Source of the DNA: Chitinophagaceae bacterium
GTDB taxonomy: Bacteria; Bacteroidota; Bacteroidia; Cytophagales; Cytophagaceae
Length of the DNA stretch: 64,000 nucleotides
Assembly: GCA_028288365.1 (NCBI GenBank)
Contig: JAQBNU010000004.1
Coordinates: 1-64,000, forward strand
Direction of reading: 5' to 3'
In this document: piece after piece, positions 25,154 to 33,890 of the stretch
Position numbering within the stretch: the stretch's first letter is position 1
Layout: every line of letters starts with the position of its first letter
Program-made: the position numbers and the translations under genes
The notes under the pieces: generated by a model
Databases searched by the model: none
Told to the model about the DNA's origin: nothing
Seen by the model: only the letters and a program-made list of their open reading frames with translations

Positions 25154-25594
25154 TTAGAATGGTAAATCGTCTGAAGCATCTTCAGCTGAAGACATAGTAG
25201 GAGCAGAGGCGTAGCTGTTGCTGCCTGAACTTCCATTGCTTCCGCTCTCTCCGCTTCCAGAGGGTTTACCGCCGACTAACGTAAGATTTTGTCCCACGAT
25301 TTCGGTGATGTACTTTTTTACACCGTCCTTATCATCGTAAGAACGGTTGCTGATTTTGCCTTCGATGTACACTTGATTTCCCTTCTTCAAGTACTTCTCG
25401 ATGACATCTGTCACTGGACCCCAAAAAACGACATTATGCCACTCGGTTTGGTCTACACGTTCGCCTTGTTGATTGCGATACGATTCAGTGGTTGCTAAGG
25501 TAAAGCGAGCTACCTTTCTGCCATTGTCAATGGCTCTTACTTCTGGGTCTTTGCCCAGGTTTCCCAGTAAGATGACTTTGTTTACACCTGCCAT
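25154..25594 (-). CDS. ssb: Single-stranded DNA-binding protein
   Basis: A 146-residue SSB with an N-terminal OB fold (MAGVNKVILLGNLGKDPEVR, about 1-105), a Gly/Ser-rich linker and the acidic tail DDLPF that recruits repair and replication partners. It coats single-stranded DNA in replication and repair. Located between mutY and gldE on the same strand. Confidence 0.95.
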   Translation of the reverse strand: MAGVNKVILLGNLGKDPEVRAIDNGRKVARFTLATTESYRNQQGERVDQTEWHNVVFWGPVTDVIEKYLKKGNQVYIEGKISNRSYDDKDGVKKYITEIVGQNLTLVGGKPSGSGESGSNGSSGSNSYASAPTMSSAEDASDDLPF

Positions 25595-25625
25595 AGGTTG
25601 AGGGGTTTTAGGTTAGAAAAAAAAT

Positions 25626-26711
25626 TTATTTGTGGATACTAAAGTACGGATAAAAATACGCATTTAAAAATTTTGTCAGCAGTACTGGTTTGGGAGTTTC
25701 ATCCAAATCCGCTAAGCTTACCACTTCCGCATCGTGTTTTTGTATTAGTGTATTCCAGTCTGATTTTGTCTTCACCTGAAAGACATAGAAGCGACTGTAC
25801 AAATCCTGATGACTCAACACATGTTTTAACACATCGGATTGAAACAAGAAAGAAGAAGCAGTGACAGGCTTTGGTTTTCTTTCCAAGGCCTCCAGTTTTT
25901 CTTTTTCTGCTAAAGGGAACTCTAGGAGACCTTCCCAGATGTCACCTTTCGAACGCCTGCGCATGAGCACTTGCTCTTTGTATACGTAGACGTGATATTG
26001 AAAGAATCTGCTTCTGCGAACCAGTTTTTTTATTTTGACGGGCAATTCAGCAACCAATCTTTTTTGATAGGCAAAGCAATGTGTTTTAAAAATACAACGT
26101 TCACAATCAGGCGATTTAGGAACACATTGAAGTGCTCCAAACTCCATCATGGCCTGGTTGAAAAGATCGGGCTGATCCGCAGGAATAAGCTCCATCGCTT
26201 TATCCCAGAATATTTTTCGGTTTTTTGCCTGAGCAATATCTTCTGTGATGCCAAACAAACGAGACAAAACTCTGAACACATTACCATCCAGTACCGGTAC
26301 TTTTTCTAAAAAACAGAAGGAAGCGACAGCGGCGGCGGTGTAAGACCCGACTCCTTTAATGTTTAGCCACCCTTCAAAGGAAGTAGGAAATTTGCCTTTA
26401 TAGTCATATACCACCTGTTTTGCCCCCTGCTGAAGATTTCTGGCCCTGGAATAATAACCCAACCCCTGCCATACGGAAAGTACATTTTTCTCTTCGGCCA
26501 GAGCAAGTGCCTTTACGTTAGGAAAGGTTTGGATGAAACGGTGGTAATATGGAAGTCCTTGATCTACACGAGTTTGTTGCAAAATTATTTCCGAAATCCA
26601 AATTTTATACGGATCTTTGGTTTCTCTCCAGGGCAATTCGCGCTTATTTCGTTCGTACCAATGGATTAAGGTTTGAGCGAAAAAAGGATTAAAACTTGAA
26701 ATTTCAGCCAC
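25626..26711 (-). CDS. mutY: Adenine DNA glycosylase MutY
   Basis: A 361-residue DNA glycosylase that removes adenine opposite 8-oxoguanine. Catalytic Glu is in SEIILQQTRVDQGLPYYHRF, the helix-hairpin-helix in NIKGVGSYTAAAVASFCF, and the catalytic Asp in VPVLDGNVFRVLSRLFG. The 4Fe-4S ligands follow the C-x6-C-x2-C-x5-C pattern (CVPKSPDCERCIFKTHC), and the C-terminal NUDIX-like domain that recognises 8-oxoG follows (RRSKGDIWEGLLEFP). It is divergent from HU, the usual Bacteroidetes arrangement. Confidence 0.95.
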   Translation of the reverse strand: MAEISSFNPFFAQTLIHWYERNKRELPWRETKDPYKIWISEIILQQTRVDQGLPYYHRFIQTFPNVKALALAEEKNVLSVWQGLGYYSRARNLQQGAKQVVYDYKGKFPTSFEGWLNIKGVGSYTAAAVASFCFLEKVPVLDGNVFRVLSRLFGITEDIAQAKNRKIFWDKAMELIPADQPDLFNQAMMEFGALQCVPKSPDCERCIFKTHCFAYQKRLVAELPVKIKKLVRRSRFFQYHVYVYKEQVLMRRRSKGDIWEGLLEFPLAEKEKLEALERKPKPVTASSFLFQSDVLKHVLSHQDLYSRFYVFQVKTKSDWNTLIQKHDAEVVSLADLDETPKPVLLTKFLNAYFYPYFSIHK

Positions 26712-26761
26712 TTGTAAGATTTGATTTTAAATAGAAACATTAAAATTCTGTAAATTTTACT

Positions 26762-26769
26762 TAAATTTG
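26762..26769 (+). promoter_or_regulatory. HU gene promoter -7 box (TAAATTTG)
   Basis: TAAATTTG fits TAnnTTTG, 69 bases before the HU ATG, leaving an AT-rich leader of about 60 bases. No clear -33 TTG. Confidence 0.55.
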
Positions 26770-26837
26770 CAAGCTCTATACCAGAATAGATGTTAGTGCA
26801 AAGGAACGAATTAGTTGAAATAAAATAAATTAAAACA

Positions 26838-27170
26838 ATGACAAAAGCAGAAGTAATTAACGAGATCGCGGAGAAGACAGGGATTGACAAGGCTGATGTA
26901 ACAGCTACGGTTGAGGCGTTTTTCAGTGTTGTAAAGAACTCTATGTCTGAGGGAAACAACATTTATGTGAGGGGTTTTGGAAGCTTTATCAATAAAAAAA
27001 GAGCAAAGAAAGTAGCGCGTAACATTTCTAAAAACACTGCTATTATCATTGACGAGCACTATATCCCTTCATTCAAACCAGCCAAAGTTTTCGTTGACAA
27101 GATCAAAGGAAGCAGCAAAGTAAAAGCAAATGCTGAGAAGGCTATGCTTGAGGCTGAAGACGTAGATTAA
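26838..27170 (+). CDS. HU/IHF-family DNA-binding protein
   Basis: A 110-residue nucleoid protein that bends DNA as a dimer. The N-terminal helices (MTKAEVINEIAEKTGIDKADVTATVEAFF) and the DNA-binding arm (IYVRGFGSFINKKRAKKVARNISKNTAIIIDEHYIPSFKPAKVFVDKIK) are typical. The arm carries ISKNTAI rather than NPKTGEE, and a 15-residue tail extends beyond HU length, both common in this phylum. It is the first gene of the block HU-TPR-COX24-like-rng. Confidence 0.92.
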   Translation: MTKAEVINEIAEKTGIDKADVTATVEAFFSVVKNSMSEGNNIYVRGFGSFINKKRAKKVARNISKNTAIIIDEHYIPSFKPAKVFVDKIKGSSKVKANAEKAMLEAEDVD

Positions 27171-27184
27171 TTTTACGTTTCATC

Positions 27185-28030
27185 ATGAAGCCCTTACAAA
27201 TCAGTATTGTCATTTTATCGCTGGCGGGAGTCATTTCCTTTTTCATGTTGCCTAAGGTAGTCGTGGAAAATGAAAAGGAAGGACCTGCCGATAAAAATTT
27301 AACTTCGAAATCAGTAAGAGACAATGAATTGACTTCTGATTTGGCGCATATGCACGCGTCTAAAGCTAAAGAGTCAGACCTGAATGTATTGGTGGATTTA
27401 AAAAAACAACTGGCAAAAGCGGGTAATACTGAAAAAAAGCTTATTTTTGCCGACTCTTTATCAGCCTATTACCGTAAGTTGCAGCAGTACGACAGCGCTG
27501 CTCGTTACAAGGAATATGCTGCAGAAATTGCTCCGAGTGAAGCCAGATGGGCTGCTACGGGCGACGGATACGAAGAGGCCTTCAATTTTGCAGAAGGAGA
27601 AACGCGCAAAGTTTATTTAGAAAAAGCGCAATCGTATTACGATAAAGTATTGAAGCAGGACCCTAAAAATTTAGAAGTCAAATCGAAATTAGCGATGACT
27701 TATGTTAGCGGGGAACAACCCATGAAGGGAGTAGGATTGTTGCGTGAGGTATTGAAAGATGATCCCGATAATCAAACGGCGATCTTTAATCTTGGAATAT
27801 TATCTGTTCAATCCAGGCAGTTTGAAAAAGCGCTGGAGCGATTTGATGCATTGATTAAGATTAATCCGAACTATGCGCCGGCTCACTTCTACAGAGGAGT
27901 TTCTTATTTGAGTCTTGGAAATAAAGAACAGGCATTGGCCAGTTTTAAAAAAGCCAAATCACTCGAGAAGGATAAAGAATTTAATGCCATCGTTGATGAC
28001 TACATTCATCAAGCCGAGGCAGGAAATTAA
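27185..28030 (+). CDS. TPR protein with N-terminal membrane anchor
   Basis: A 281-residue protein with an N-terminal hydrophobic segment (IVILSLAGVISFFMLP) that anchors or exports it, then tetratricopeptide repeats from about residue 100 on (KLQQYDSAARYKEYAAEIAP, AQSYYDKVLKQDPKNLEVKSKLA, LLREVLKDDPDNQTAIFNLG, ALERFDALIKINPNYAPAHFYRG, ALASFKKAKSLEKD). It is a protein-interaction scaffold of unknown partner. It follows HU by 14 bases and belongs to a conserved Bacteroidetes neighbourhood with rng. Confidence 0.88.
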   Translation: MKPLQISIVILSLAGVISFFMLPKVVVENEKEGPADKNLTSKSVRDNELTSDLAHMHASKAKESDLNVLVDLKKQLAKAGNTEKKLIFADSLSAYYRKLQQYDSAARYKEYAAEIAPSEARWAATGDGYEEAFNFAEGETRKVYLEKAQSYYDKVLKQDPKNLEVKSKLAMTYVSGEQPMKGVGLLREVLKDDPDNQTAIFNLGILSVQSRQFEKALERFDALIKINPNYAPAHFYRGVSYLSLGNKEQALASFKKAKSLEKDKEFNAIVDDYIHQAEAGN

Positions 28031-28057
28031 GTTTTAACATTATAAACAATTACAAGT

Positions 28058-28147
28058 ATGCCTTGCGGTAAAAAAAGAAAGAGACATAAGATCTCCACTC
28101 ACAAGAGAAAGAAACGTTTGAGAAAAAACAGACATAAGAAGAAGTAG
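28058..28147 (+). CDS. AURKAIP1/COX24-like small basic protein
   Basis: A 29-codon open frame (MPCGKKRKRHKISTHKRKKR followed by LRKNRHKKK), almost wholly basic. It matches the COX24/AURKAIP1 signature known from mitochondrial ribosomal protein mS38, and from tiny proteins next to rng in many Bacteroidetes. It is probably a ribosome-associated small-subunit protein. It is easily missed because of its length. It lies 27 bases after the TPR gene and about 96 bases ahead of rng. Confidence 0.85.
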   Translation: MPCGKKRKRHKISTHKRKKRLRKNRHKKK

Positions 28148-28183
28148 TTTTTACTTCAGCTTTGTTCTGAAAATGATTTTTAA

Positions 28184-28208
28184 CCATTCCGTCAACATGA
28201 CGGAATGG
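28184..28208 (+). promoter_or_regulatory. Leader hairpin of rng
   Basis: A perfect 11-bp stem (CCATTCCGTCA / TGACGGAATGG) with a three-base loop, 36 bases before the rng start codon and with no T run after it. It may protect or regulate the rng message, as RNase E does with its own leader in enterobacteria (by analogy). Confidence 0.5.
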
Positions 28209-28243
28209 CTTCATCATATACATACCTCTAACTTTCTACTACA

Positions 28244-29872
28244 TTGAGTAAAGAATTATTCATCAGTTCTGCTCAGGAGGGAGATCGTATCGCCTTAGTC
28301 AGTGAAAGACGTCTAGTCGAGTATCAGGTTCAGAATAACTCCAATAAATTTAATGTAGGCGATGTATACCTCGGAACAGTTCGCAAGATTGTACCTGGGT
28401 TGAATGCCGCTTTCATTGATATTGGGTTTGAGAAAGATGCTTTCCTACACTATTTCGATTTAGGACCTAAACTAAAGTCCTTACAAAAATATACTGACCA
28501 GGTTCTCCATTCACCATCCTCAGTGTCGCCTAGACTCGCTAAGTTTAGGCAAGAACCAGAGATTCCCAAAGACGGGAAAATCTCTCAAGTATTAACAAGA
28601 AATCAACCTATTTTAGTACAGGTTGTAAAAGAACCTATTTCCAGTAAAGGACCGAGACTTTCCTGCGAAATATCATTGGCCGGACGTTACATCGTACTGG
28701 TCCCTTTTTCCAATGGAGTTACAGTTTCCAAACGTGTAACCGACAAAACGGAAAGGCAACGTCTGGTGCGTTTGCTCACGTCTATAAAACCAGAAAACTT
28801 TGGTATCATTATTCGTACCGTAGCGGAAGGCAAAGAAGTGGCTGAGCTGGACCAAGACTTACGCTCTTTGGTAAAGACATGGGAAGATGGCTATGCTGCT
28901 TTGAAAGTATCTAAGCCAAGGGACCTTATCATCGGTGAACAAGACAAAACGTCTTCCATCCTTAGAGATACATTGAACGGTTCGTTTGATGCGATCACAG
29001 TAGATAAAAAAGAAATTTACGATGACATCAAAGTATACCTGAAGAAGATCGCTCCTGATAAAGAAAAGATCCTGAAACTTCATCAAGGTAAAATAAAACT
29101 GTTTGAAGCAGCAGATATCGAAAAACAAATCAAAACTTTGTTTGGTAAGTCTGTAAGCCTTCCTGGTGGCGGTTACCTGATCATTGAGCATACGGAAGCG
29201 TTGCACGTGATCGATGTCAACAGCGGAAATAAATCTATTTCTGAATCTAACCAGGAAGAGACGGCTCTCTATACCAATATTGAAGCAGTGAAGGAAGTTG
29301 CCCGTCAACTGAGACTGCGAGACATGGGTGGTATCATCGTAGTGGATTTCATAGACATGAAGAAAGCGGAAAACCGCAAAGTGATCTATGAGCGCATGAA
29401 GCTGGAGATGAAAGACGATCGCTCGAAGTTTGTCGTATTGCCAATTTCTCGTTTTGGTTTGATTCAAATTACCAGAGAGCGTGTACGTCCTCAGACGAAC
29501 ATTACAACATTGGAAGTTTGTCCTACCTGCGGTGGTACAGGCAAGATCAACGCCAGCATTGCGGTGACCGATCAAATAGAAAATCACCTGGATGTTATTT
29601 TAACGAAACAAAACGAGAAGAAAGTAACGATCATCGTTCATCCGTTTGTGTATAGTTTCTTCACCATTGGTTTCCCTTCCAAACGTTTGAAATGGTTCTT
29701 CAAATACGGCAAGTGGATCAAGCTCATGAAAGATTCTTCTTTCGGAGTAACTGAATACAAATTCCTCAATGCGATGAACGACGACATCGATTTGGAAAAT
29801 AAATCGAAAAAAGAATTCATCTTCGATTCAAAGCAAGAAGAAGTGGAAGTAGAAGAGGAAGAAGAAGCATAA
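28244..29872 (+). CDS. rng: Ribonuclease E/G
   Basis: A 542-residue endoribonuclease of the RNase E/G family, acting in rRNA maturation and mRNA decay. It shows the S1 RNA-binding region (about 30-160, with an inserted acidic/Pro segment), the metal-binding strands HVIDVNSGN and IVVDFIDMKK, and the Zn-link CPTCGGTGK. A C-terminal acidic tail (EEVEVEEEEEA) replaces the long scaffold of RNase E. The start is TTG (28244), giving the typical SKELFISS N-terminus; no ATG is available. Confidence 0.93.
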   Translation: MSKELFISSAQEGDRIALVSERRLVEYQVQNNSNKFNVGDVYLGTVRKIVPGLNAAFIDIGFEKDAFLHYFDLGPKLKSLQKYTDQVLHSPSSVSPRLAKFRQEPEIPKDGKISQVLTRNQPILVQVVKEPISSKGPRLSCEISLAGRYIVLVPFSNGVTVSKRVTDKTERQRLVRLLTSIKPENFGIIIRTVAEGKEVAELDQDLRSLVKTWEDGYAALKVSKPRDLIIGEQDKTSSILRDTLNGSFDAITVDKKEIYDDIKVYLKKIAPDKEKILKLHQGKIKLFEAADIEKQIKTLFGKSVSLPGGGYLIIEHTEALHVIDVNSGNKSISESNQEETALYTNIEAVKEVARQLRLRDMGGIIVVDFIDMKKAENRKVIYERMKLEMKDDRSKFVVLPISRFGLIQITRERVRPQTNITTLEVCPTCGGTGKINASIAVTDQIENHLDVILTKQNEKKVTIIVHPFVYSFFTIGFPSKRLKWFFKYGKWIKLMKDSSFGVTEYKFLNAMNDDIDLENKSKKEFIFDSKQEEVEVEEEEEA

Positions 29873-29894
29873 TATTTCTATTGGATAAATAGTG

Positions 29895-29927
29895 AAAGCG
29901 GAACTGAAAACGGTTCCGCTTTTTTTG
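29895..29927 (+). terminator. Rho-independent terminator of rng
   Basis: A 10-bp stem (AAAGCGGAAC / GTTCCGCTTT, 29895-29904 with 29913-29922) with an eight-base loop and a T run. The remaining 250 bases up to 30181 are AT-rich and hold no gene I can support. Confidence 0.9.
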
Positions 29928-30181
29928 TGACATCTTATTTTACTGTCATGACATGTTATAAGAAATGTATTTTTAATGGACGGAAGCTTTTCTTGATTTT
30001 TGTAATTTTTAGCAAGTACCAATCACAAAAGTGAAGTGCAGATACTTTGACATACACTGATTCCATTAAAAATATGGTATGAAATAGCACTATTTGTCGG
30101 TTAAAAGTACATAGGCTACAACGAAATCATTTTTGAACCGTTTGAATCCCTATTGCAAAATAAAGGACTGTGTGATTTCAA

Positions 30182-31327
30182 ATGCAAAACAAGAATACCA
30201 TGAATCGAATGTTTTCTCTTTTTACTTTTACCTTTTTACTGTTAGTTTCTTTTCAAAGTTGGGCTCAAACTACTACAAGTATTCAAAATGCATCGACTAT
30301 CCTATCAAGTAATATTATAGGATCGGTGGCGTGGAGCAATCCTTTGAACGCCTTGCTTAATGATGCGAGTAAAACAACTTCTACCGCTTTAGCTCTAGGC
30401 AATGATACAGAATACCTGATAGCAACAGGCTTTAATTTTAGTGTACCTACCGGTATGGTCATTTCAGGGATAGAGGTTGACATCGTAAAAAGTGCAACAA
30501 ACGGTATTTCTTATAATGTTACAGACAATCAAGTGAGAATTGTAAAAGCAGGAGTAGTCACCGGAACAAATTTAGCTTCTCCCACCACATGGGCTGGAAC
30601 CGATCAAACGGTTACTTATGGTAGTTCAACATCAAAATGGGGTACTACCTGGACTGTAGCAGACATCAATGATCCAGGCTTTGGCATAGCTATATCGGCA
30701 CATCTTGCCGGGCTTCTTTTACCTACTGCAAGAGTTAATGCCATAAGCATTAGTGTTTCATATGACATCGCTCCCTTACCGGTGAGTATGATTTCTTTTG
30801 ATGCGCAAGGAGAGAATAAACTGGTCTATTTATCATGGGGCACTGCATCGGAAAACAATAACTACGGTTTTACAATTCAACGGTCTTCAAACGGTAGAGA
30901 CTGGATAAATCTTGGAGAAGTACGAAGTCTTTCTCCAAACAGTACGAATGTAAATACTTATTCTTATACAGATGCGTTTCCGCAGACAGGGGGAAATTAT
31001 TACAGATTATTGCAAACAGATGTCGATCAAAAAACATTTTCTTATTCTAACATTGAATGGGTTGAGTTAAAAGCAGAAAATGAAATTTCTCTTTATCCTA
31101 ATCCTGCTCATGATATGATTCACGTGGCTTATGCAGGTAACGATGAAGTACTGGAAATACCAGTAACACTAAGTGATCTTACCGGCAGGACGATACAGAC
31201 TTATGCTTTACCGTTGAACGAAAACAGTCTGTCTATATCCACAACAGAATTACCGTCGGGAGAATATTTATTAAGTATGGTGGTGAAAGAAGAAGTGATT
31301 TACAAAAGAGTAGTAGTGGGACATTAG
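30182..31327 (+). CDS. T9SS-secreted beta-rich protein of unknown function
   Basis: A 381-residue exported protein. After the signal peptide (hydrophobic core ending SFQSWAQ) comes a 170-residue beta-sandwich-like domain (SIQNASTILSSNIIGSVAWSNPLNA to AISISVSYDI), then a linker domain often found before sorting signals (FDAQGENKLVYLSWGTASENNNYGFTIQRSSNGRDWINLGEV...GNYYRLLQTDVD), and a T9SS sorting domain (EISLYPNPAHDMIHVAYAG to the end). Probably a surface adhesin or accessory protein. The ATG at 30200 is an alternative start and would give a shorter signal-peptide n-region. Confidence 0.82.
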   Translation: MQNKNTMNRMFSLFTFTFLLLVSFQSWAQTTTSIQNASTILSSNIIGSVAWSNPLNALLNDASKTTSTALALGNDTEYLIATGFNFSVPTGMVISGIEVDIVKSATNGISYNVTDNQVRIVKAGVVTGTNLASPTTWAGTDQTVTYGSSTSKWGTTWTVADINDPGFGIAISAHLAGLLLPTARVNAISISVSYDIAPLPVSMISFDAQGENKLVYLSWGTASENNNYGFTIQRSSNGRDWINLGEVRSLSPNSTNVNTYSYTDAFPQTGGNYYRLLQTDVDQKTFSYSNIEWVELKAENEISLYPNPAHDMIHVAYAGNDEVLEIPVTLSDLTGRTIQTYALPLNENSLSISTTELPSGEYLLSMVVKEEVIYKRVVVGH

Positions 31328-31393
31328 ATATAATTGATAAATGAATAAAATACGAGCCTCTATAAAAGAGGAATGAAATGGGCAGGAGCAGCG

Positions 31394-31415
31394 AAAGCAA
31401 CTTCTGCTTTTGTTA
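31394..31415 (+). terminator. Possible weak terminator
   Basis: AAAGCA (31394-31399) pairs with TGCTTT (31405-31410) followed by a T-rich run. Short stem, so weak support. Confidence 0.4.
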
Positions 31416-31450
31416 TTATTAAACCAAGCCGATAATTGTTGATTTAGTTT

Positions 31451-31458
31451 TATATTTG
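31451..31458 (+). promoter_or_regulatory. Promoter -7 box (TATATTTG) before the SGNH-like gene
   Basis: TATATTTG matches TAnnTTTG, 76 bases before the next gene start; a -33 TTG at proper spacing is not clear. Confidence 0.5.
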
Positions 31459-31533
31459 TAGTGGGTGTAGACTATTTCTTATGACCTTGGCCAATAGCTG
31501 TTATTTTTTATTTGTATTCAACTATAAGGTGTG

Positions 31534-32535
31534 ATGAAAAGATTTATCCTAAAATTCATCTTGTTCAGCTCGCCATTTTTGTTTGTTGTATTATCTTATT
31601 TCGTATTTGATCCATTTAAGGTATTGTACTGTTATGATAATCTTTACAAAGATTATTTTGTGAGCATCAATAGAGATTATGCTTCTTCTCAACTCTTTCT
31701 TCAAAATTATGAAAGACAGCATTACAATTCATTTATCTTCGGCTCTTCCAGGACAATGGCATTCCGAACTGTAGACTGGACAAAGCATCTGGATACATCG
31801 GCACATCCTTTTGTATTCGATGCCTCTTCAGAAAGATTAACTGGTATCTGGTCTAAAATTAAATTTCTGGACAAAAAAAACATAGAGATAAAAAACGCAC
31901 TTATTATTGTATGTGGCACTCCTACATTTTCTAAAAATCAACATACCGGAGGGCATCTATTTGTTAGACATCCTTTAGCAGCAGAAGAAGAGTTTTTTTT
32001 AGCTTTTCAATACACATTTTTTTCAGCGTATCTCCGCAATTATTTTTTTATTCGCTATCTCGATTATAAATTTTTCAGAAAAAAAAGAGATTACATGTAC
32101 AAAAACATGGAGTTTATTAATGTACAGGTAGACTCTATCAGCAATGACCTTTACCGCACAGATAGTGACAGGCAATTAATGACTAATCCTGCTGGTTATT
32201 ATAGAGAAAAGGATTCTGTGTTGTATGAGCGAAGTACTGCCTTAACTTATCTTGGAGTGCAGATAGATGAGTCTAAGAAAGTGATGTTAACCGATATTAA
32301 AAATATATTTGACAAGAAAGGCACAAACTATCAAATTGTGATTAGCCCTTTGTACGACCAGAAAAAACTGAACCCACAAGATTTGAAAACGCTCGTGACT
32401 ATTTTTGGTAGAGAGCACGTCTATGATTTTTCAGGGGTCAATGACATCACAAAAGATAAATTTAATTATTACGAAACCTCTCATTACCTTCCATCTATTG
32501 GAAAGAGAATCATGGACAGCATTTATAGCAAGTAA
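31534..32535 (+). CDS. Membrane-anchored SGNH-like protein
   Basis: A 333-residue protein with one N-terminal membrane segment (FILKFILFSSPFLFVVLSYFVF) and an extracytoplasmic remainder. The strand-turn SFIFGSSRTMAFRTVDW resembles block I (GSSR/S) of the SGNH/DltD-like proteins that accompany membrane acyltransferases, and DITKDKFNYYETSHYLPSIGKRIMDSIY near the end resembles the D..H block, with Asp and His in suitable places. No MBOAT acyltransferase lies next to it, which is unusual. The GTG at 31531 is an alternative start three bases upstream; AAGG precedes both. Function inferred only from motif resemblance. Confidence 0.65.
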   Translation: MKRFILKFILFSSPFLFVVLSYFVFDPFKVLYCYDNLYKDYFVSINRDYASSQLFLQNYERQHYNSFIFGSSRTMAFRTVDWTKHLDTSAHPFVFDASSERLTGIWSKIKFLDKKNIEIKNALIIVCGTPTFSKNQHTGGHLFVRHPLAAEEEFFLAFQYTFFSAYLRNYFFIRYLDYKFFRKKRDYMYKNMEFINVQVDSISNDLYRTDSDRQLMTNPAGYYREKDSVLYERSTALTYLGVQIDESKKVMLTDIKNIFDKKGTNYQIVISPLYDQKKLNPQDLKTLVTIFGREHVYDFSGVNDITKDKFNYYETSHYLPSIGKRIMDSIYSK

Positions 32536-32669
32536 TACAGCCAGAAGTAGCAGGGAAAAGGGTGTTGAAACAATTAAGCCCATGTGAAAAAACTCGTATA
32601 AAATCAATCAGGCTTCGGAATGTTAAGATGATATCCGTATTTTTAATCATCATCAAACTCCTATAGATT

Positions 32670-33716
32670 ATGTTTAAAAAACTTATACCAGGATTTAATT
32701 TATTATGCGCTTGTCTCTTTTTGAATGTTGGTCATTCCTTTGCCACTTCTAATTGCAGCGGATTCGACATTTCATTTACCAGTGTTAGACTTACAGGTGT
32801 GGGCAATTCGCAGATCACGTACAATGTGACGATAAAAAATAGTGGAACGCAAACCCTTGACCTGAGTAAAATCACACTTCAAAATTATGTATCCACCGAC
32901 GACACCTACGATGCCGGGGATGCGGATGGGGGAGCCTCGACTCCGACGGGTACAACATTACTAGCTGGTCAGGAATTAGAGACTTCGTTTTATTCAAACT
33001 ATTCAGGAGATATAAAATCCCTTCCTTATCTCATCCTACAGCTTTCATACCAAGATGCGGAATGTGATGTGACGAACAATCAGATAGTAGTGTGTACGCG
33101 TCCAAATGCCGTATTTAATAGTCTTAACATTACGGGTATCATCTCAAGTAGTGAAGCCGATTTTAATTTTGAAATCCAGAATACAGGTGGAGATACATTG
33201 TTCTTGTCGTCATTGGTCCTTCAAAGTTATGTTTCTACAGATAATGTCCTTGATGGTGGAGATCCTGCTGCCGGAGGCGCAGTACTGACTTATGGTGGCA
33301 AATATTATTTAGTAGCGAATGAAAAATATCAATCAAGCTATGGAGCCTATTGTGCGTCGATCACTTCGTATTCTTATGTCATTTCCACTCTGGGTAATTC
33401 CAAAGCAGAATGTACGACCAGTGACAATAATATCATCAGACCTTTAGTTGTAACGGCTATACAGAATATGGTAACAGATGTCGCCAGCAATATGATCATC
33501 TGGGATATGAACAGTCATAGCTTCATAACAAAAGACCAGGGCGATGTCGTATGGTCGGGCATATTGACCTATAAAGTGTTGGATACGGCAGGAAGATTAT
33601 TGAACACAGGAAAAACAAATCCGGGTGAGCGCGTGTACATACAGGAAGGATCGGGCATGGGTTTGTTATTGATCTCCGACGATCAACATTTTTACTCGAA
33701 AAAGATCATGCGATAG
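32670..33716 (+). CDS. Secreted protein with two CARDB-like repeats
   Basis: A 348-residue protein with a signal peptide (ending FATS). Two tandem domains of about 115 residues (about 29-140 and 141-255) share the pattern ISFTSVRLTG...ITYNVTIKNSGTQTLDLSKITLQNYVSTDD / FNSLNITG...ADFNFEIQNTGGDTLFLSSLVLQSYVSTDN, which resembles the CARDB adhesion-module fold, with Cys pairs. The C-terminal 80 residues (VLDTAGRLLNTGKTNPGERVYIQEGSGMGLLLISDD) look like a T9SS sorting domain without the usual YPNP, so export via T9SS is plausible but not secure. Function unknown, likely surface adhesion. Confidence 0.72.
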   Translation: MFKKLIPGFNLLCACLFLNVGHSFATSNCSGFDISFTSVRLTGVGNSQITYNVTIKNSGTQTLDLSKITLQNYVSTDDTYDAGDADGGASTPTGTTLLAGQELETSFYSNYSGDIKSLPYLILQLSYQDAECDVTNNQIVVCTRPNAVFNSLNITGIISSSEADFNFEIQNTGGDTLFLSSLVLQSYVSTDNVLDGGDPAAGGAVLTYGGKYYLVANEKYQSSYGAYCASITSYSYVISTLGNSKAECTTSDNNIIRPLVVTAIQNMVTDVASNMIIWDMNSHSFITKDQGDVVWSGILTYKVLDTAGRLLNTGKTNPGERVYIQEGSGMGLLLISDDQHFYSKKIMR

Positions 33717-33742
33717 GTATAGTGATTTTATGCACTTGATAG

Positions 33743-33774
33743 AAAGCGAAACCCAAAACGGTTTCGCTTTTTTT
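33743..33774 (+). terminator. Rho-independent terminator
   Basis: Stem AAAGCGAAACC / GGTTTCGCTTT (33743-33753 with 33760-33770), six-base loop, then TTTT. Confidence 0.9.
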
Positions 33775-33890
33775 ATAATTGCCCCAACAGATTTGCTTCA
33801 GACTTTCAGGATATTTTAATTGTAAAGATTTTCTTATTGGAAAAATCTGACTAACTAATACACCACTGGTACGAGACAAGATAAAACACG

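Noticed and set aside
28859-29587. Long antisense open frame of 242 codons opposite rng
   Set aside because: It lies wholly inside the conserved RNase E/G coding region, and its translation resembles no protein.
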